A stretch of DNA of 44,021 nucleotides from Odoribacter sp036657595 (GCA_036657595.1 JAVXFZ010000018.1:1-44021); one strand, 5' to 3'. Positions 1 to 10,738 are shown, counted from the first letter of the stretch. The notes: generated from the sequence alone by a model not told the origin. A program made the numbers and translations.

Positions 1-106
1 AAGTCTTATCGCTCTGGTGTTCAGTCTGCATCTCCACATTCACTTGTTGCTGGCAACCGACAAAAATCAAAGCTACACAACAAACTAATAAAAAAATTCT
101 ATTCAT
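1..106 (-). CDS. lipoprotein, N-terminal part only (cut by window edge)
   Basis: An ATG at 106 opens a reading frame that runs off the left edge after 35 codons. The visible protein begins MNRIFLLVCCVALIFVGCQQQ: a positively charged N-terminus, a hydrophobic stretch and a VGC lipobox with the lipidation Cys at residue 18, followed by a polar tail. It is therefore a secreted lipoprotein, probably displayed in the outer membrane. It lies just downstream of the M16 peptidase on the same strand (63 bp gap), so it may be the next gene of the SusC/D-led operon. Nothing beyond the signal region can be assigned. Confidence 0.7.
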   Translation of the reverse strand, partial: MNRIFLLVCCVALIFVGCQQQVNVEMQTEHQSDKT

Positions 107-169
107 ATAATAAGTTTTAATAATTAATAATACCACAATTATTATCTCACGTCACTCAAATTCACCCAT

Positions 170-2947
170 TTATAACGATTTAACAAGAATATCCCGATGC
201 TTTGCCTGTTTGAAAAATTTCTGTGCCACTTTACGAATATCTTCAACCGTTATCTTATCTATAATATCTTCAAAATGTGCTGTGGAAGTAATATCCTCAC
301 CATATTCTACATAATAATTCAAGACATTCATCCAATAAGCAACATCCATCCGCTCGTCAGCTTGTTCCTTATTCCTTTTCAGCGAAATCACGACTTGACT
401 CAGTTCCTGTGGCTTGCAAACAGATTGCTGCATCCGTTCAAACTCAGCATATACCATATTTTTCAGATCAACAGCTTTTGTCATTTCCGTTTCAAAGTTC
501 ACCGATAAAGTTTGTTCCGTTTTAGGAAACATCAAATGCCGAGCACCAACATTCACTCCATAAGTTCCCCCCTGCTCTTCACGAATCTGTTCAAAATAAC
601 GATTTTGCAAAATCGTACCCAATATAGAAAAAGCTAATTGTTCTTTATCCGATAATTTCAAATTATTCACAAAAGATATATCAACAATAGCCTTATTATC
701 GGATAATTCCACCTCATACACCTTTTCTATATCCACAGCTTTCTTAGAATAATCGTGGAGTAAATACTGTTCTTTCTTTGCAGAAACAGAAGGTAAAGAA
801 GCAATATACCGGGTAGACAACCGTTCTGCCTCTTCTTTTTCAATATCACCAACAATACAAAATGTAAACTCTTTCGCATTCGAAAAACGGGCTCGATAAA
901 GATTTTCAATCCGATTGAAATCCATTTCATTTATATAAGAAATATCCATTTCACGATTACGATCGGAATGTTCTGTTGTCAACCACTGAATAGAATCTCC
1001 AACTATTTCCAGTGGACTTTTTTTAGTTGTCTCATAAAGAAATTTCGACTGTTGTACATATTTGTCAAATACATCTTTTTGGAAACGGGGTTTCTCAAAC
1101 ATCAACCAAATCAACTGAAAAAAAGTTTCCGCATTTTCTGTCAAAGAGTTCCCACCTATTCCTTCTGTCCATTCATTTATAAAAAAATTGACATTCATCT
1201 CTTTACCGGTAACAAAATCACGGATCGCATTACGATCGTGTTTATATATACCCGACTTCAACACCAACGCTTCCATCGCTGTCAGTGAAGGAAGATCTTT
1301 GGCATCCACAACAGATCGTCCACCCTTACTACTACAAGCAAAACCAAAAGTTTCACGTCCCTCTTCCACGTATTTATAAATCACTTTTGCTCCATTAGAT
1401 AACGTCCATTCCTCCGCATCAAATTTTTTTAGAGGCTTTATTTTTGTAATCGTACCGGATGGTGGTGTCAAATCAAAGAAATTAATTTCTCTTTTTTCCC
1501 GCTTCACCTGCTTCAGTTCTTTTTTACTCACCGTTTCCAGGATCTCGTTCAACTCTTTTTCCTCCAAATAGGCATACTTGGGGTCATTCCCGGCAACAAT
1601 CATCACAATATTCCGATTATTCGCCCACGAATCTACCCACGTTTTAATATCATCTGCCTCCAACTCAAGAATAATTTCTTTTGACAAACTAATTTCTTCA
1701 GAAATATCAACCATCGGAATATCGTTCAAATAATTATTTTTGAAAACATCAATATAATAATTATTCTGATTTTTATCCAAATTACGTTCAAACTCTTTCA
1801 GTTGCTGATAAATAAGTTCCTGTTGTTGAGTGAATTCATCTTCTGAAATTCCAAAACGGCGGATTTCTTCCCACAATGTCCAAAGTTGTTCAAAAGCAGC
1901 CCTATCTTTATTTTCCAATGGTATAATATCCATCGTCAATGCATTATATTCACGGACAAAGCCATCAAAATTCACTTCTGCTGCCAAAAACGCCTCCTGA
2001 TTATCATTTTTCAAACGCCTGATACGTTCTTTCAAAACGCTATTCAACACTTTCACCGACATACTGAACTTCCGCCGAGCCATCTCTCCGGCGTGCTTCA
2101 CTTTCGGTATTCTTTGATAAAATGTAATCGTTTTAGTTTTATTTTCAGGATCAACAAATTTATGATACAAAGGCGATGCATTATCGTCAATCTGAATACT
2201 ATAACGTTCAGGCAACTGTGTTGCAACAGGTATCTGTCCCAACAATTGTTTTATTTTCCCCTCATATTCAACTTCATCAATATCCCCCACAATAATCACA
2301 CATTGCAAATTGGGACGATACCAAGTATGATAAAAATTACGTAACACATCGGTTGAAAAAGAGCGTAACGACTCCAATGTACCAATGATATTTCGATCAG
2401 CATACTTGCTCCGGTTATAAATAAACGGAGCTGAAGCCTCCTCCAAGCGTCTATCCACACCTCCACGTCCTCTCCATTCCTCTATAATCACTCCTCTTTC
2501 TGCATTAATATCTGCATCTTTCAACAATACACCGTTACACCAATCCTTCAGAATCAACAGACAACTATCCATAAATCCCGCATCTTTTACCGGCACATCG
2601 TCAATGTTATACACCGTTTCATTGATACCGGTCGAGGCATTAAAAGTGTACAATCCTTTCCCTTTCAAATAAGACATCACTCCTTCGGGGAAATGCTCAC
2701 TGCCATTAAATGCCATATGTTCCAGAAAATGTGCCAACCCGTTCTCGTTATTCTCTTCAAGAATCGCTCCTACATCCTGTAACAAGTAAAAACTGGCTTG
2801 TCCCTTTTGCAAATCGGAATGTTTGATATAATAAGTAAGCCCATTATCCAACCTCCCGTGTCGAAGCCTCTCCATCTGTTCCTGTGCTTCTACTTGAAAC
2901 AAAGAAAAGATAAACAATATCGTTATTAAAAATAATTTATTCATCAA
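170..2947 (-). CDS. M16 family zinc metallopeptidase (insulinase/pitrilysin type)
   Basis: Full-length 925-residue two-half M16 peptidase. The inverted zinc motif HFLEH lies at residues 73-77 (His73, Glu76, His77), with the downstream acidic stretch AERGVIIEEW around residue 150 supplying the third ligand. The second, catalytically silent half carries the usual EEQGGTYGV motif near residue 790. A signal peptide (residues 1-21, ending VEAQ) sends it to the periplasm or outer membrane. Two adjacent Met codons make the start ambiguous by one residue. M16 enzymes degrade peptides inside a closed chamber. Its place at the end of a FecR-SusC-SusD operon suggests it trims imported peptides or processes a partner protein; that role is inference. 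Confidence 0.93.
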   Translation of the reverse strand: MMNKLFLITILFIFSLFQVEAQEQMERLRHGRLDNGLTYYIKHSDLQKGQASFYLLQDVGAILEENNENGLAHFLEHMAFNGSEHFPEGVMSYLKGKGLYTFNASTGINETVYNIDDVPVKDAGFMDSCLLILKDWCNGVLLKDADINAERGVIIEEWRGRGGVDRRLEEASAPFIYNRSKYADRNIIGTLESLRSFSTDVLRNFYHTWYRPNLQCVIIVGDIDEVEYEGKIKQLLGQIPVATQLPERYSIQIDDNASPLYHKFVDPENKTKTITFYQRIPKVKHAGEMARRKFSMSVKVLNSVLKERIRRLKNDNQEAFLAAEVNFDGFVREYNALTMDIIPLENKDRAAFEQLWTLWEEIRRFGISEDEFTQQQELIYQQLKEFERNLDKNQNNYYIDVFKNNYLNDIPMVDISEEISLSKEIILELEADDIKTWVDSWANNRNIVMIVAGNDPKYAYLEEKELNEILETVSKKELKQVKREKREINFFDLTPPSGTITKIKPLKKFDAEEWTLSNGAKVIYKYVEEGRETFGFACSSKGGRSVVDAKDLPSLTAMEALVLKSGIYKHDRNAIRDFVTGKEMNVNFFINEWTEGIGGNSLTENAETFFQLIWLMFEKPRFQKDVFDKYVQQSKFLYETTKKSPLEIVGDSIQWLTTEHSDRNREMDISYINEMDFNRIENLYRARFSNAKEFTFCIVGDIEKEEAERLSTRYIASLPSVSAKKEQYLLHDYSKKAVDIEKVYEVELSDNKAIVDISFVNNLKLSDKEQLAFSILGTILQNRYFEQIREEQGGTYGVNVGARHLMFPKTEQTLSVNFETEMTKAVDLKNMVYAEFERMQQSVCKPQELSQVVISLKRNKEQADERMDVAYWMNVLNYYVEYGEDITSTAHFEDIIDKITVEDIRKVAQKFFKQAKHRDILVKSL

Positions 2948-3094
2948 TTATAAAATAATATAAAATAATTATCGCAACATTTTAAATTCGTAATCAGTTC
3001 ATTTCAAACAGACTATTCAAAAATCAAACAAATCAACCGGCTCAAACGATGCTACATTTAAACCTCAAAACCACCCATTATCAGAATAAAAAGC

Positions 3095-4390
3095 TTACTC
3101 CAACAATTCCAATGCAGATAATTTCCGTTTAATAGTCATTTGCATAGACATCTTAGTATACCCTTCTTCTATTTGCAAAGACTCCATATAACCTTGATTA
3201 TAATACTCTTTCGATTTATTATACTCTTTCATAGCCTTGAAACTATCCCCCAGCATCACCAACAAATTAACCTTATTCATCGGAGCAATATCTTTAAATT
3301 GCAATGCTTTTATCAACCAAACAGTAGCTTGTTGATGCAATTCTGTTGGAATTTTCCCCTCCGTGGCATTATACATCGTCTGTGCCGCGCCTCCATAATC
3401 CACTGCCGAAACGTCATCACCCATTGCTTTCAGATAACTATTCATCAACTCTACATATTTTGCAGCATCCTTTTGACTATAAACACAATATTCAGCATCG
3501 TAATAACATTTCGACCGATCATAAGCACTCATATTCCTTTCGGGCATAATGCTATATGCCAGTTTCATATCTCCTTTAATTCTGTCAAGATATTTATGAT
3601 ACTCCTCTTTCCCCGCACGAGCGAAATCTTCTATGATCTTATTATTATGTTCAATCAACACCGCAGCTGTTGAACGCCCCACATTTGTCATAAAAGCTTC
3701 CAAATTGGCATTCATAAACTCTGCTAATTTATCCCCCGGAGTACCGAACTGATGAAATGCACGGATAATACGAAAATCGGCTTTATTAATCAGCTCCGCT
3801 CCCATCTTTTTATCAATATAACTTTTATACACCTTTTCAACGCGGACAATCCATTTCTCTGCATCCAATCCCTCCTGTGCCCCCACAAAAGAAGGTGCTT
3901 CTTGCAACACTTTTTGCATCAAAGCCAAATCATTGGGAGAATATTTAAGCTGATCAAACAAGTCATTAAACGACATCTCGTCACCTGCCGCAATTTTTGC
4001 TTCTTTAAGAAACTCTTCCACCTCCATCGCGCCCACCTTCACTGCAATAGCTTTACCCTCAAAGTTCGCAAATACAAGTGTCGGCATCGCCGACACTTTG
4101 TATTTCTTCACTATACTTTTATTTTCAGCTTTTTCCGTATTTACCTTCATACAGATAAATTTCGCATTCAAATATTCACCGACCAGCGAATCCGTGAAAA
4201 CAATCTTTGCCATCTCTTTACAAGGGACACACCAATCGGCATAGAAATCCATAAAAACTAATTTATTTTCTTCTTTTGCCTTCAAAAACGCCTCTTCCTG
4301 AGTTCCATTAAAGAAACTAATTCCTTGTCCGAAAGTCAAAGATTCTCCTGCAATACACAGAAATAATGTAAATAATATATTATATCTCAT
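3095..4390 (-). CDS. thioredoxin-fold protein with long C-terminal helical domain
   Basis: 431 residues. After a signal peptide (about residues 1-22) comes a thioredoxin domain with FYADWCVPCKEM (Cys54, Cys57) and a cis-proline segment SAMPTLVF near residue 105. The remaining 280 residues are helical and TPR-like (for example YNKSKEYYNQGYMESL near the C-terminus) and match no domain I can name. The WCxPC motif predicts periplasmic thiol-disulfide reduction or isomerisation. It sits 16 bp after the small lipoprotein gene and before the M16 peptidase on the same strand, so it belongs to the SusC/D operon. The helical half may bind a client in the operon; this is inferred. Confidence 0.88.
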   Translation of the reverse strand: MRYNILFTLFLCIAGESLTFGQGISFFNGTQEEAFLKAKEENKLVFMDFYADWCVPCKEMAKIVFTDSLVGEYLNAKFICMKVNTEKAENKSIVKKYKVSAMPTLVFANFEGKAIAVKVGAMEVEEFLKEAKIAAGDEMSFNDLFDQLKYSPNDLALMQKVLQEAPSFVGAQEGLDAEKWIVRVEKVYKSYIDKKMGAELINKADFRIIRAFHQFGTPGDKLAEFMNANLEAFMTNVGRSTAAVLIEHNNKIIEDFARAGKEEYHKYLDRIKGDMKLAYSIMPERNMSAYDRSKCYYDAEYCVYSQKDAAKYVELMNSYLKAMGDDVSAVDYGGAAQTMYNATEGKIPTELHQQATVWLIKALQFKDIAPMNKVNLLVMLGDSFKAMKEYNKSKEYYNQGYMESLQIEEGYTKMSMQMTIKRKLSALELLE

Positions 4391-4406
4391 ACTATCCTTT
4401 CATTTA

Positions 4407-4841
4407 CTATTCTACAATAAACGTATAAGCATCCTCCGCAACAGCCGAATAATCTTCATTGCTGATTCGAATAGAAACAGTATAACGAGCTGCCGGAAGA
4501 TGATGTTTTAATGGAATTTCCATAACGCCGGCACCTCTCACTTTCAGCACTTTTTTAAAAGCCTCCGCATCGCCTCCTTCAGAAGCTTTTACATCCATCA
4601 ATTCATACAACAACGGAGCGGTTCCCAATACCTTTTCTATCTTCAATGTCACCCAAGGTGCATCATTTTTCACTCGGAGATAATCAGCTCCATATTCATC
4701 CTCATAATCTAACGAAGAAAAAGACGGTACGACAAGAGAATCCGGTATATACTCGGCATTATCTGCCGAAAGATAGCCTATCTTCGGTCCGTTACAAGCA
4801 AAAGCAAACAGAGCCAAAAAAATATAGATTAAATTTTTCAT
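4407..4841 (-). CDS. small lipoprotein of the SusC/D operon
   Basis: I chose the ATG at 4841 because MKNLIYIFLALFAFAC is a compact lipoprotein signal ending in the lipidation Cys. In-frame ATGs at 4847 and 4865 would give longer, less typical N-termini. The mature part (about 128 residues) has alternating beta-rich segments such as AARYTVSIRISNEDYSAVAE, resembling a small Ig-like or DUF4843-type surface lipoprotein found beside SusD genes. That family match is from memory and weak. The gene follows the fasciclin-like gene with almost no gap, so the two are probably co-translated. Likely role: surface accessory of the SusC/D transporter, by position only. Confidence 0.75.
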   Translation of the reverse strand: MKNLIYIFLALFAFACNGPKIGYLSADNAEYIPDSLVVPSFSSLDYEDEYGADYLRVKNDAPWVTLKIEKVLGTAPLLYELMDVKASEGGDAEAFKKVLKVRGAGVMEIPLKHHLPAARYTVSIRISNEDYSAVAEDAYTFIVE

Positions 4842-4869
4842 TCTCATTAAATTTAAATTTCTCATTACT

Positions 4870-5487
4870 TTAAAATTCTCCGATAGAATAACTATTACTC
4901 AGAGAATGCACAACGCCATTGTCCGATTCGATATTCGTTGATGCCACATCTACATTATTTCCGGTCATCGGTGAAGCGATAAACAACAACACTGCGCCCA
5001 CACCCGGCACTCCCTGATGGGACATCTGATAAGAATAAATCCAAATCGGATGTTCACTTTCACCATTAAAAGTGATACCTCCCACTCCGATACCCGTACC
5101 GGCATCCGACTGTTTGCCACGAGGAATATCATCTCGCATATACACACCCTTCACCACGTGCCTCATCACAATCTCTTCACATACTGCCGGATCCAACTCA
5201 TCAATACTCGTATATTCGTTAGCGATCATCCAACGTATCAGGGTATAATTAACAGGACCGAAAAAGGTTATTTTTTCATAGCCTGCCCGTTTCCCCTCAA
5301 ATAAATCCTGTAATCCCGCCTTATCAATCATCATTCTCAAAGAATCCCAATTAGAGGGGTGAGAGCAAAAATATTCATACATATTTCCATCAAAATGCCC
5401 CTTTGCCAAACCCGTATCGTCATAATTATATTTTGTATCACAACTGACTATCGACAGCAGTAATCCGATTATTAAAATATATTTCAT
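4870..5487 (-). CDS. fasciclin-domain-like lipoprotein
   Basis: 205 residues with a lipobox at LLSIVSCDTK (Cys16). Residues about 35-135 match the fasciclin pattern: a helix with the SHPSNWDSL segment, then ITFFGPVNYTLIRWM corresponding to the 'TFFAPTNEAF' signature, then EEIVMRHVVKGVYMRDDIPRG corresponding to 'L..H.v.g.y'. Fasciclin domains mediate adhesion or ligand binding at the surface. In Bacteroidales they recur directly after SusD in FecR-controlled loci. It is 53 bp downstream of susD on the same strand. Substrate binding beside SusD is the likely role, by inference. Confidence 0.82.
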   Translation of the reverse strand: MKYILIIGLLLSIVSCDTKYNYDDTGLAKGHFDGNMYEYFCSHPSNWDSLRMMIDKAGLQDLFEGKRAGYEKITFFGPVNYTLIRWMIANEYTSIDELDPAVCEEIVMRHVVKGVYMRDDIPRGKQSDAGTGIGVGGITFNGESEHPIWIYSYQMSHQGVPGVGAVLLFIASPMTGNNVDVASTNIESDNGVVHSLSNSYSIGEF

Positions 5488-5540
5488 CTGTTTATAATTT
5501 TAATGTCTAAAAAATCATCCGAAGATGTATCTTGTCATAT

Positions 5541-7127
5541 TTATTGGATAAACTTAACCCAATAACGATTTTGTGTCATTTTATTATTTCGAACAAATGC
5601 TTCTGAGCCAACAGGCAAATACAGCGCACCGTCTTTCACATCCTGAATAGTCAACGCCGAAAATCCTCGTGTTGGATCATCCCCGTCCAGTGCCCAGCTA
5701 TAATATCCATTACGAATAACATCATAATAACGATGACCTTCCCCCAACAACTCCTTTTCCCGTTCTTTAAAAATAGCCATTTGCAAACCTTCCGTATCAT
5801 TTGCTGCCGGATACTCTTCAGCCAAAGCTCGTCTTCTGATTGCATTCAAATCATCTTGCGCCAACACGTTGCCATTTTTTTGATAACACTCGGCACGAAG
5901 CAAATAAATATCTGCCAATCGCCAATACACATAATTAGATTTAAGCGTACTGGATACAAATCCTCCTTCAACAGGCGTTGTCCCCTCTTCCCGCCATTTA
6001 TACAAATAAGCACAACCGGCGGTTACTTCCATTTCATCCTCTGCTTCCAGTCCCTCGAAATCATAAAAATAAGCATCACGGCGTAAATCTCCATCAGGGT
6101 ACATTTCGCGCACCGTCGTATTAAAAAGCATATTCGCTTGACCCATATCAAAATCGAATACGTGGTCGCTTTGCGTCATTCCATATTTCACCGGATAACC
6201 AATAGAACCCAAGACATACGCCGGGACTAAACAACTCGCAAACTCATTCATTTCATAATCCGTGTCATATTCAAAAATAGCCTCTTTTGCCGTTCCTGCC
6301 ATTCTACCCGGTAAAGAGTTGACCACCAAATCCTCCGGTGTATCTTCCAAAGCATAATCACCTGCTTTCCCTTCGATCAGTTGTGTCGCATAATAAATAG
6401 CAGAATCATAACAAGCACGAGCTGTTTGCCAGTTATTCATCTCATATAGATCTATCATACTGCCTTTCCAAGCATAAGCATGCACCAGCAGTGCTGCGGC
6501 AGCTCCCTTCGATCCGAATTGTTTAGATTTGATATTCACACCCGACAAATCCTTCATCTGTTCAAATACCGGCAATAACACGTATGCCCTTTTCGCATTT
6601 GAAATAGCAGTATCTAAAACCTCCAATGCCGGACTCTTAGCGTAAGCACTCGTCGTCGTGCTATTAACCGTAATCACTGCATCCCCCCACCGACGAGCTA
6701 ATTCCAAATATCCCAAGCCTTTACCGAAACAAGCCTGACCAATATGAAAATGAATACGATCGGGAGCAACATTGCCCTCAGCCCGGTAAATATTATCCAA
6801 CATCACATTCGCCATATAAATCACGTTATAGAGATCCCCCCATCTGACCATCGGATTACTTGATAAATAATAATCACGATTCAAATTTCGTTGCATCACA
6901 ATATCAGTTTTATAACAATCCGCCCGTTCGCCTAACCAAGTTTGCATACTATTTCCGGGCAAAGATTCTTTGATATATGCGTGCATCTGATAGGTAATTG
7001 ATTCCAGATCTTTTTCCGTTTCAAAATAATTTTCATAGGTCACTGAAACCTCCGATTCCGTATCCAACAGGCTATTACACGAGCTAAGCAAACCGATTGC
7101 TGTCAATAAATAAAATATCTTTCTCAT
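5541..7127 (-). CDS. SusD/RagB family outer-membrane lipoprotein
   Basis: 528 residues. The signal ends at LLSSCNSLLD (Cys17). The C-terminal third holds the typical SusD signature: YWRLADIYLLRAECYQKNG, then LNAIRRRA, then FKEREKELLGEGHRYYDVIR, ending with an ALYLPVG-like strand. The N-terminal part carries the TPR-type helices and GYLELARRWGD. SusD caps the SusC barrel and captures the ligand at the surface. Only two bases separate its start from the susC stop, the standard translationally coupled pair. The ligand cannot be read from sequence. Confidence 0.96.
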   Translation of the reverse strand: MRKIFYLLTAIGLLSSCNSLLDTESEVSVTYENYFETEKDLESITYQMHAYIKESLPGNSMQTWLGERADCYKTDIVMQRNLNRDYYLSSNPMVRWGDLYNVIYMANVMLDNIYRAEGNVAPDRIHFHIGQACFGKGLGYLELARRWGDAVITVNSTTTSAYAKSPALEVLDTAISNAKRAYVLLPVFEQMKDLSGVNIKSKQFGSKGAAAALLVHAYAWKGSMIDLYEMNNWQTARACYDSAIYYATQLIEGKAGDYALEDTPEDLVVNSLPGRMAGTAKEAIFEYDTDYEMNEFASCLVPAYVLGSIGYPVKYGMTQSDHVFDFDMGQANMLFNTTVREMYPDGDLRRDAYFYDFEGLEAEDEMEVTAGCAYLYKWREEGTTPVEGGFVSSTLKSNYVYWRLADIYLLRAECYQKNGNVLAQDDLNAIRRRALAEEYPAANDTEGLQMAIFKEREKELLGEGHRYYDVIRNGYYSWALDGDDPTRGFSALTIQDVKDGALYLPVGSEAFVRNNKMTQNRYWVKFIQ

Positions 7128-7129
7128 AA

Positions 7130-10100
7130 TTAAAAATTTACAGTTAAACCTAAAGTTAATTTACGAGCAAGTGGATAATTACTTCCATAATCAATGCCGG
7201 AATAAGGTTCCACTGCCTCCGGATCTAACCCTGAATAATTCGTCCAAAGAAATAAATTCTCTCCGGTAAAAAATACACGAACTCCATCAATACCTATTTT
7301 TTTAATTACCGTCTTTGGAACATCATAGCCCAACGTTAATTGCTGCAATCTCAGAAAATTCACTTTCTCAATAGCCGAATCATACGTACCGTCAAACTGT
7401 GCAATATGCTGATCGTGCATACTGGAAACAGAAGGATATTTAGTTTGATCGCCCGGTTGCTGCCAAAAATCACCCGCAGAAACATTTGCGAAAATCGGAG
7501 CAATATCCCCTTTCCGATACATCAGAGAACGGTCAGACATCCCATTGACAAGATGACGTCCCAACGTATAGGTAAACATAAAACTCAGATCAAAATCTTT
7601 CCACGTAATCTCATTCGCCCAACCGCCATAAGCTGTCGGCAAGGCTGAACAAGCATAGTAAGAATCATCCGCCGGATCTATCTGTCCATCATTATTCAAA
7701 TCTTCCACCAAACGCATACCGGGAACAAAAGGTCCTCCTGAAATAGTGCGCAAAGGAAGTTTGGCACCACTTTGATCAAAATAATAAGGAACCTGATCTT
7801 CCGACTGAATAATTCCTTTGTCTTTAAAGGCATATATCCCAAACATCGGACGACCTATCACCTGCGATTCCAAATCAACATTCAAAGATGATTTTTCAAA
7901 ACGATTCCAATTTCTGGAAATATTAAACCGTGATCTCCATTTTACCTGCGATTCTCTAAAAACATCCAACACCAACTCCACTTCCCATCCCTGATTAGAG
8001 ATTTCCATCGCATTCTGCCAAGATTTATCGTGAGCATAAACATCTCCGGGAAGAGGCACCCGATACAACAACGATTTTGAATATTTATAATAATAGTCCG
8101 TTTTAAATTTCAACCGATAATCAAAAAAATCCACATCAATACCTAAATCATATTGTTCCGATTCTTCCCAAGTCAAATCAGCATTCAATATTTGTGAAGG
8201 TTGCAGACCTACATTGCCTAAAAAACTACCGCCAATCTCCAGCGTACCGTGAGCCAAATAAGGTTCAGAAAATTCTTGTCCGGAAGTACCCCAAGAACCC
8301 CGAATCTTACCATAACTCAACCACCACAAATCTTTCATAAAATTTTCTTCCGAGAATGCCCATCCAACAGCCACGGAAGGAAAATTTGCCCAACGGACGT
8401 TCTTTCCAAACACCGAAGAACCATCCCGTCGCAGAGAAGCCTCCATTAGATATTTCTCATTAAAATTATAAGCAATTCGTCCGAAATAACTCAGCATAAT
8501 CTTTTCAGAAGCCTTCGAACGATACATCTGCATCGCAACAGGTCGACCGGATGCATCAGGAGCCAAGGATGGAAAATCTTCACCAACATAAATAATATGA
8601 TTACTCGGTGCACCTTTCCCTTCACCTCCTACCAACGTGTTCGCCGTTCGGTTATAGGTAAATCCCAACAACAAATCAAAATTATGCTTCCCCTTCACCT
8701 TAAACTTATAATTCAAAAGATTATCATTATTCACCATAATATCTCCGTTCACATACCCCTGAGAGATACTCCAATTATTCAGTTTATCCAGAAAGCTCGG
8801 TTCAAAAGAATTTCGATTCGACTGTGTATAGTCCAATGCCACATTCGTAGAAAGCGACAAACCTTTTATAATATCATACTTCAAACCAAAACTCGTACGC
8901 AAACGAAAAGAATTCAACTTCTCAGAAGATTCATTCACCAAACGCAAAGCCTCATCCTCCACAGCCCCATTACCGGGATACAAAGTGGTCATACTCGACG
9001 GATCCACGGTGAATTTTTCAAAGCGCGAAGGAGCAATACCGGAAGTATTCGCCTTCCCTCTGCTACGATCGGTATAAGCCAAATAAATTCGGGCATCCAA
9101 CGACAGATTCTTACGTGGCGTAGCATTTATATTTGAAATCAAATTCATACGGGTAAAATCACTCCCATACATAATCCCTTGCTCATCATAAATCCCCAAG
9201 CCAACTAAATATTTTATATTATCCGTTCCTCCCGAAGCCTGTAAGTTACCATTCCACACTTTTCCTGCTCGGAAAGCATAACGATACCAATCGGTAGAAT
9301 TATTATAAAACGGATTCAAACTATCCTGCAACGCCCGATCCACCGACTCGTGTGTCACTCCCTGTTCCAAAGGCACTCCCTTGTTCCAAAAATAATCATA
9401 ATCGACATCATTCAAAAAAGACTCCTGATAAGAATTAGGATACACATAATTATTTCTTTGCCAATCCCAATAACCTTCCCGAATATTCCGTGCAGCCAAA
9501 ATACGAAACCTTCGTTCCATATTTCCTCCCATCTGATAGGGCGTTTCCGGCAATATTGAATAAGAATAAGATACATTCCCTGAGAACTTAGCTTTTCCGC
9601 TTTTCCCCTTCTTCGTGGTGATCAAAATCACACCATTCCCTGCCCGCGAACCGTAAATGGCAGCAGAAGCAGCATCTTTCAACACTTCCACCGATTCTAT
9701 CGTGGAGGGATCAATTTCAGACATCGTATTGGTTCCGGTTACCGGAGAAGTAAACGAATTGACCGGCACACCATCAATAATATACAACGGTGTCCCGTCA
9801 TTTACAGGCTTCCCGTTGGGATCATTCGGATCTGAATTAATCATCATGGAGTTATAACCGCGGATATTCACCACCGTACCACCACCTCCGGGAGCTCCTG
9901 ATGCATTGGTAACAGCAACACCGGACATTTGTCCTTGCAACAATGTCTCTATACTTGCTGCCGGTCTTTCTTTTAAATCTTCGGCTTTCACGGAAGAAAT
10001 AGAACTTATCAACTCCCGCTTTTTCCGTTCCCCATATCCAACAACAGTCACTTCATCCAAATCAGCTACGGCATCGCTCAACACCACATTCACTCTCTGC

Positions 10101-10693
10101 CCTTCAGCTGGAGTAATTTCTTTCGATTTCATTCCCACAAAAGAAAACACCAACACCAAACCTTTCTTATCCGGCACCATAATTTTATACTCTCCATTAA
10201 TATCCGTTGCCACTCCATAAGTCGTACCTTTGACAAATACAGACACACCGGGAAGAGGATTCTTTTGCATATCCGTCACTTTCCCCATCACCATCCGATT
10301 CTTCACCTCATCAAGTGCCCGCCCCAATGTCCGTCGAGAGATCACGATCGTACGATTGTCAAGACTGTAAGTCAACTTACTACCCGACAACAACTGATCG
10401 AGCACCTGCTGAACTTCCATATCCGTGACGTGCAAGGTCAAATTATTCACCGCTTTAACCTCCTGCTCATCATACAGGAAACCAAATTTTGTCTGTTGCT
10501 CGATCATTGCGATCACCGATTTCAAATCGGCATTATTCGCTTTAATCGACACTTTTTGAGCCAAAGCCAAACCACCGGCAGAAAGCTGTAACGTACCAGC
10601 TAATAATAGCACCCAAACATTCCACATAAATAATGACCATTTTTTCAGCCACCATCTCTGACTGAGATAGTGTGTTTGTTCATTTTTTTTCAT
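7130..10693 (-). CDS. SusC/RagA family TonB-linked outer-membrane transporter with STN signalling domain
   Basis: 1187 residues. In order: a long N-terminal signal (to about residue 46, ending LALAQ); an STN domain (about 47-120, with IEQQTKFGFLYDEQEVKAV); a carboxypeptidase-D regulatory-like beta domain (about 135-220, GKVTDMQKNPLPGVSVFVKG); the TonB plug (about 225-365, with PLYIIDGVPVNSF and VEVLKDAASAAIYGSRAGNGVI); then the beta-barrel to the terminal aromatic residue (LTLGLTVNF). The STN domain marks it as a transducer that contacts FecR, linking substrate binding to sigma-factor release. It imports the ligand with SusD using TonB energy. Confidence 0.97.
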   Translation of the reverse strand: MKKNEQTHYLSQRWWLKKWSLFMWNVWVLLLAGTLQLSAGGLALAQKVSIKANNADLKSVIAMIEQQTKFGFLYDEQEVKAVNNLTLHVTDMEVQQVLDQLLSGSKLTYSLDNRTIVISRRTLGRALDEVKNRMVMGKVTDMQKNPLPGVSVFVKGTTYGVATDINGEYKIMVPDKKGLVLVFSFVGMKSKEITPAEGQRVNVVLSDAVADLDEVTVVGYGERKKRELISSISSVKAEDLKERPAASIETLLQGQMSGVAVTNASGAPGGGGTVVNIRGYNSMMINSDPNDPNGKPVNDGTPLYIIDGVPVNSFTSPVTGTNTMSEIDPSTIESVEVLKDAASAAIYGSRAGNGVILITTKKGKSGKAKFSGNVSYSYSILPETPYQMGGNMERRFRILAARNIREGYWDWQRNNYVYPNSYQESFLNDVDYDYFWNKGVPLEQGVTHESVDRALQDSLNPFYNNSTDWYRYAFRAGKVWNGNLQASGGTDNIKYLVGLGIYDEQGIMYGSDFTRMNLISNINATPRKNLSLDARIYLAYTDRSRGKANTSGIAPSRFEKFTVDPSSMTTLYPGNGAVEDEALRLVNESSEKLNSFRLRTSFGLKYDIIKGLSLSTNVALDYTQSNRNSFEPSFLDKLNNWSISQGYVNGDIMVNNDNLLNYKFKVKGKHNFDLLLGFTYNRTANTLVGGEGKGAPSNHIIYVGEDFPSLAPDASGRPVAMQMYRSKASEKIMLSYFGRIAYNFNEKYLMEASLRRDGSSVFGKNVRWANFPSVAVGWAFSEENFMKDLWWLSYGKIRGSWGTSGQEFSEPYLAHGTLEIGGSFLGNVGLQPSQILNADLTWEESEQYDLGIDVDFFDYRLKFKTDYYYKYSKSLLYRVPLPGDVYAHDKSWQNAMEISNQGWEVELVLDVFRESQVKWRSRFNISRNWNRFEKSSLNVDLESQVIGRPMFGIYAFKDKGIIQSEDQVPYYFDQSGAKLPLRTISGGPFVPGMRLVEDLNNDGQIDPADDSYYACSALPTAYGGWANEITWKDFDLSFMFTYTLGRHLVNGMSDRSLMYRKGDIAPIFANVSAGDFWQQPGDQTKYPSVSSMHDQHIAQFDGTYDSAIEKVNFLRLQQLTLGYDVPKTVIKKIGIDGVRVFFTGENLFLWTNYSGLDPEAVEPYSGIDYGSNYPLARKLTLGLTVNF

Positions 10694-10738
10694 AAATTTG
10701 TAGTTGATTAAACAATTTTCTCGATTGATTTAGTTGAT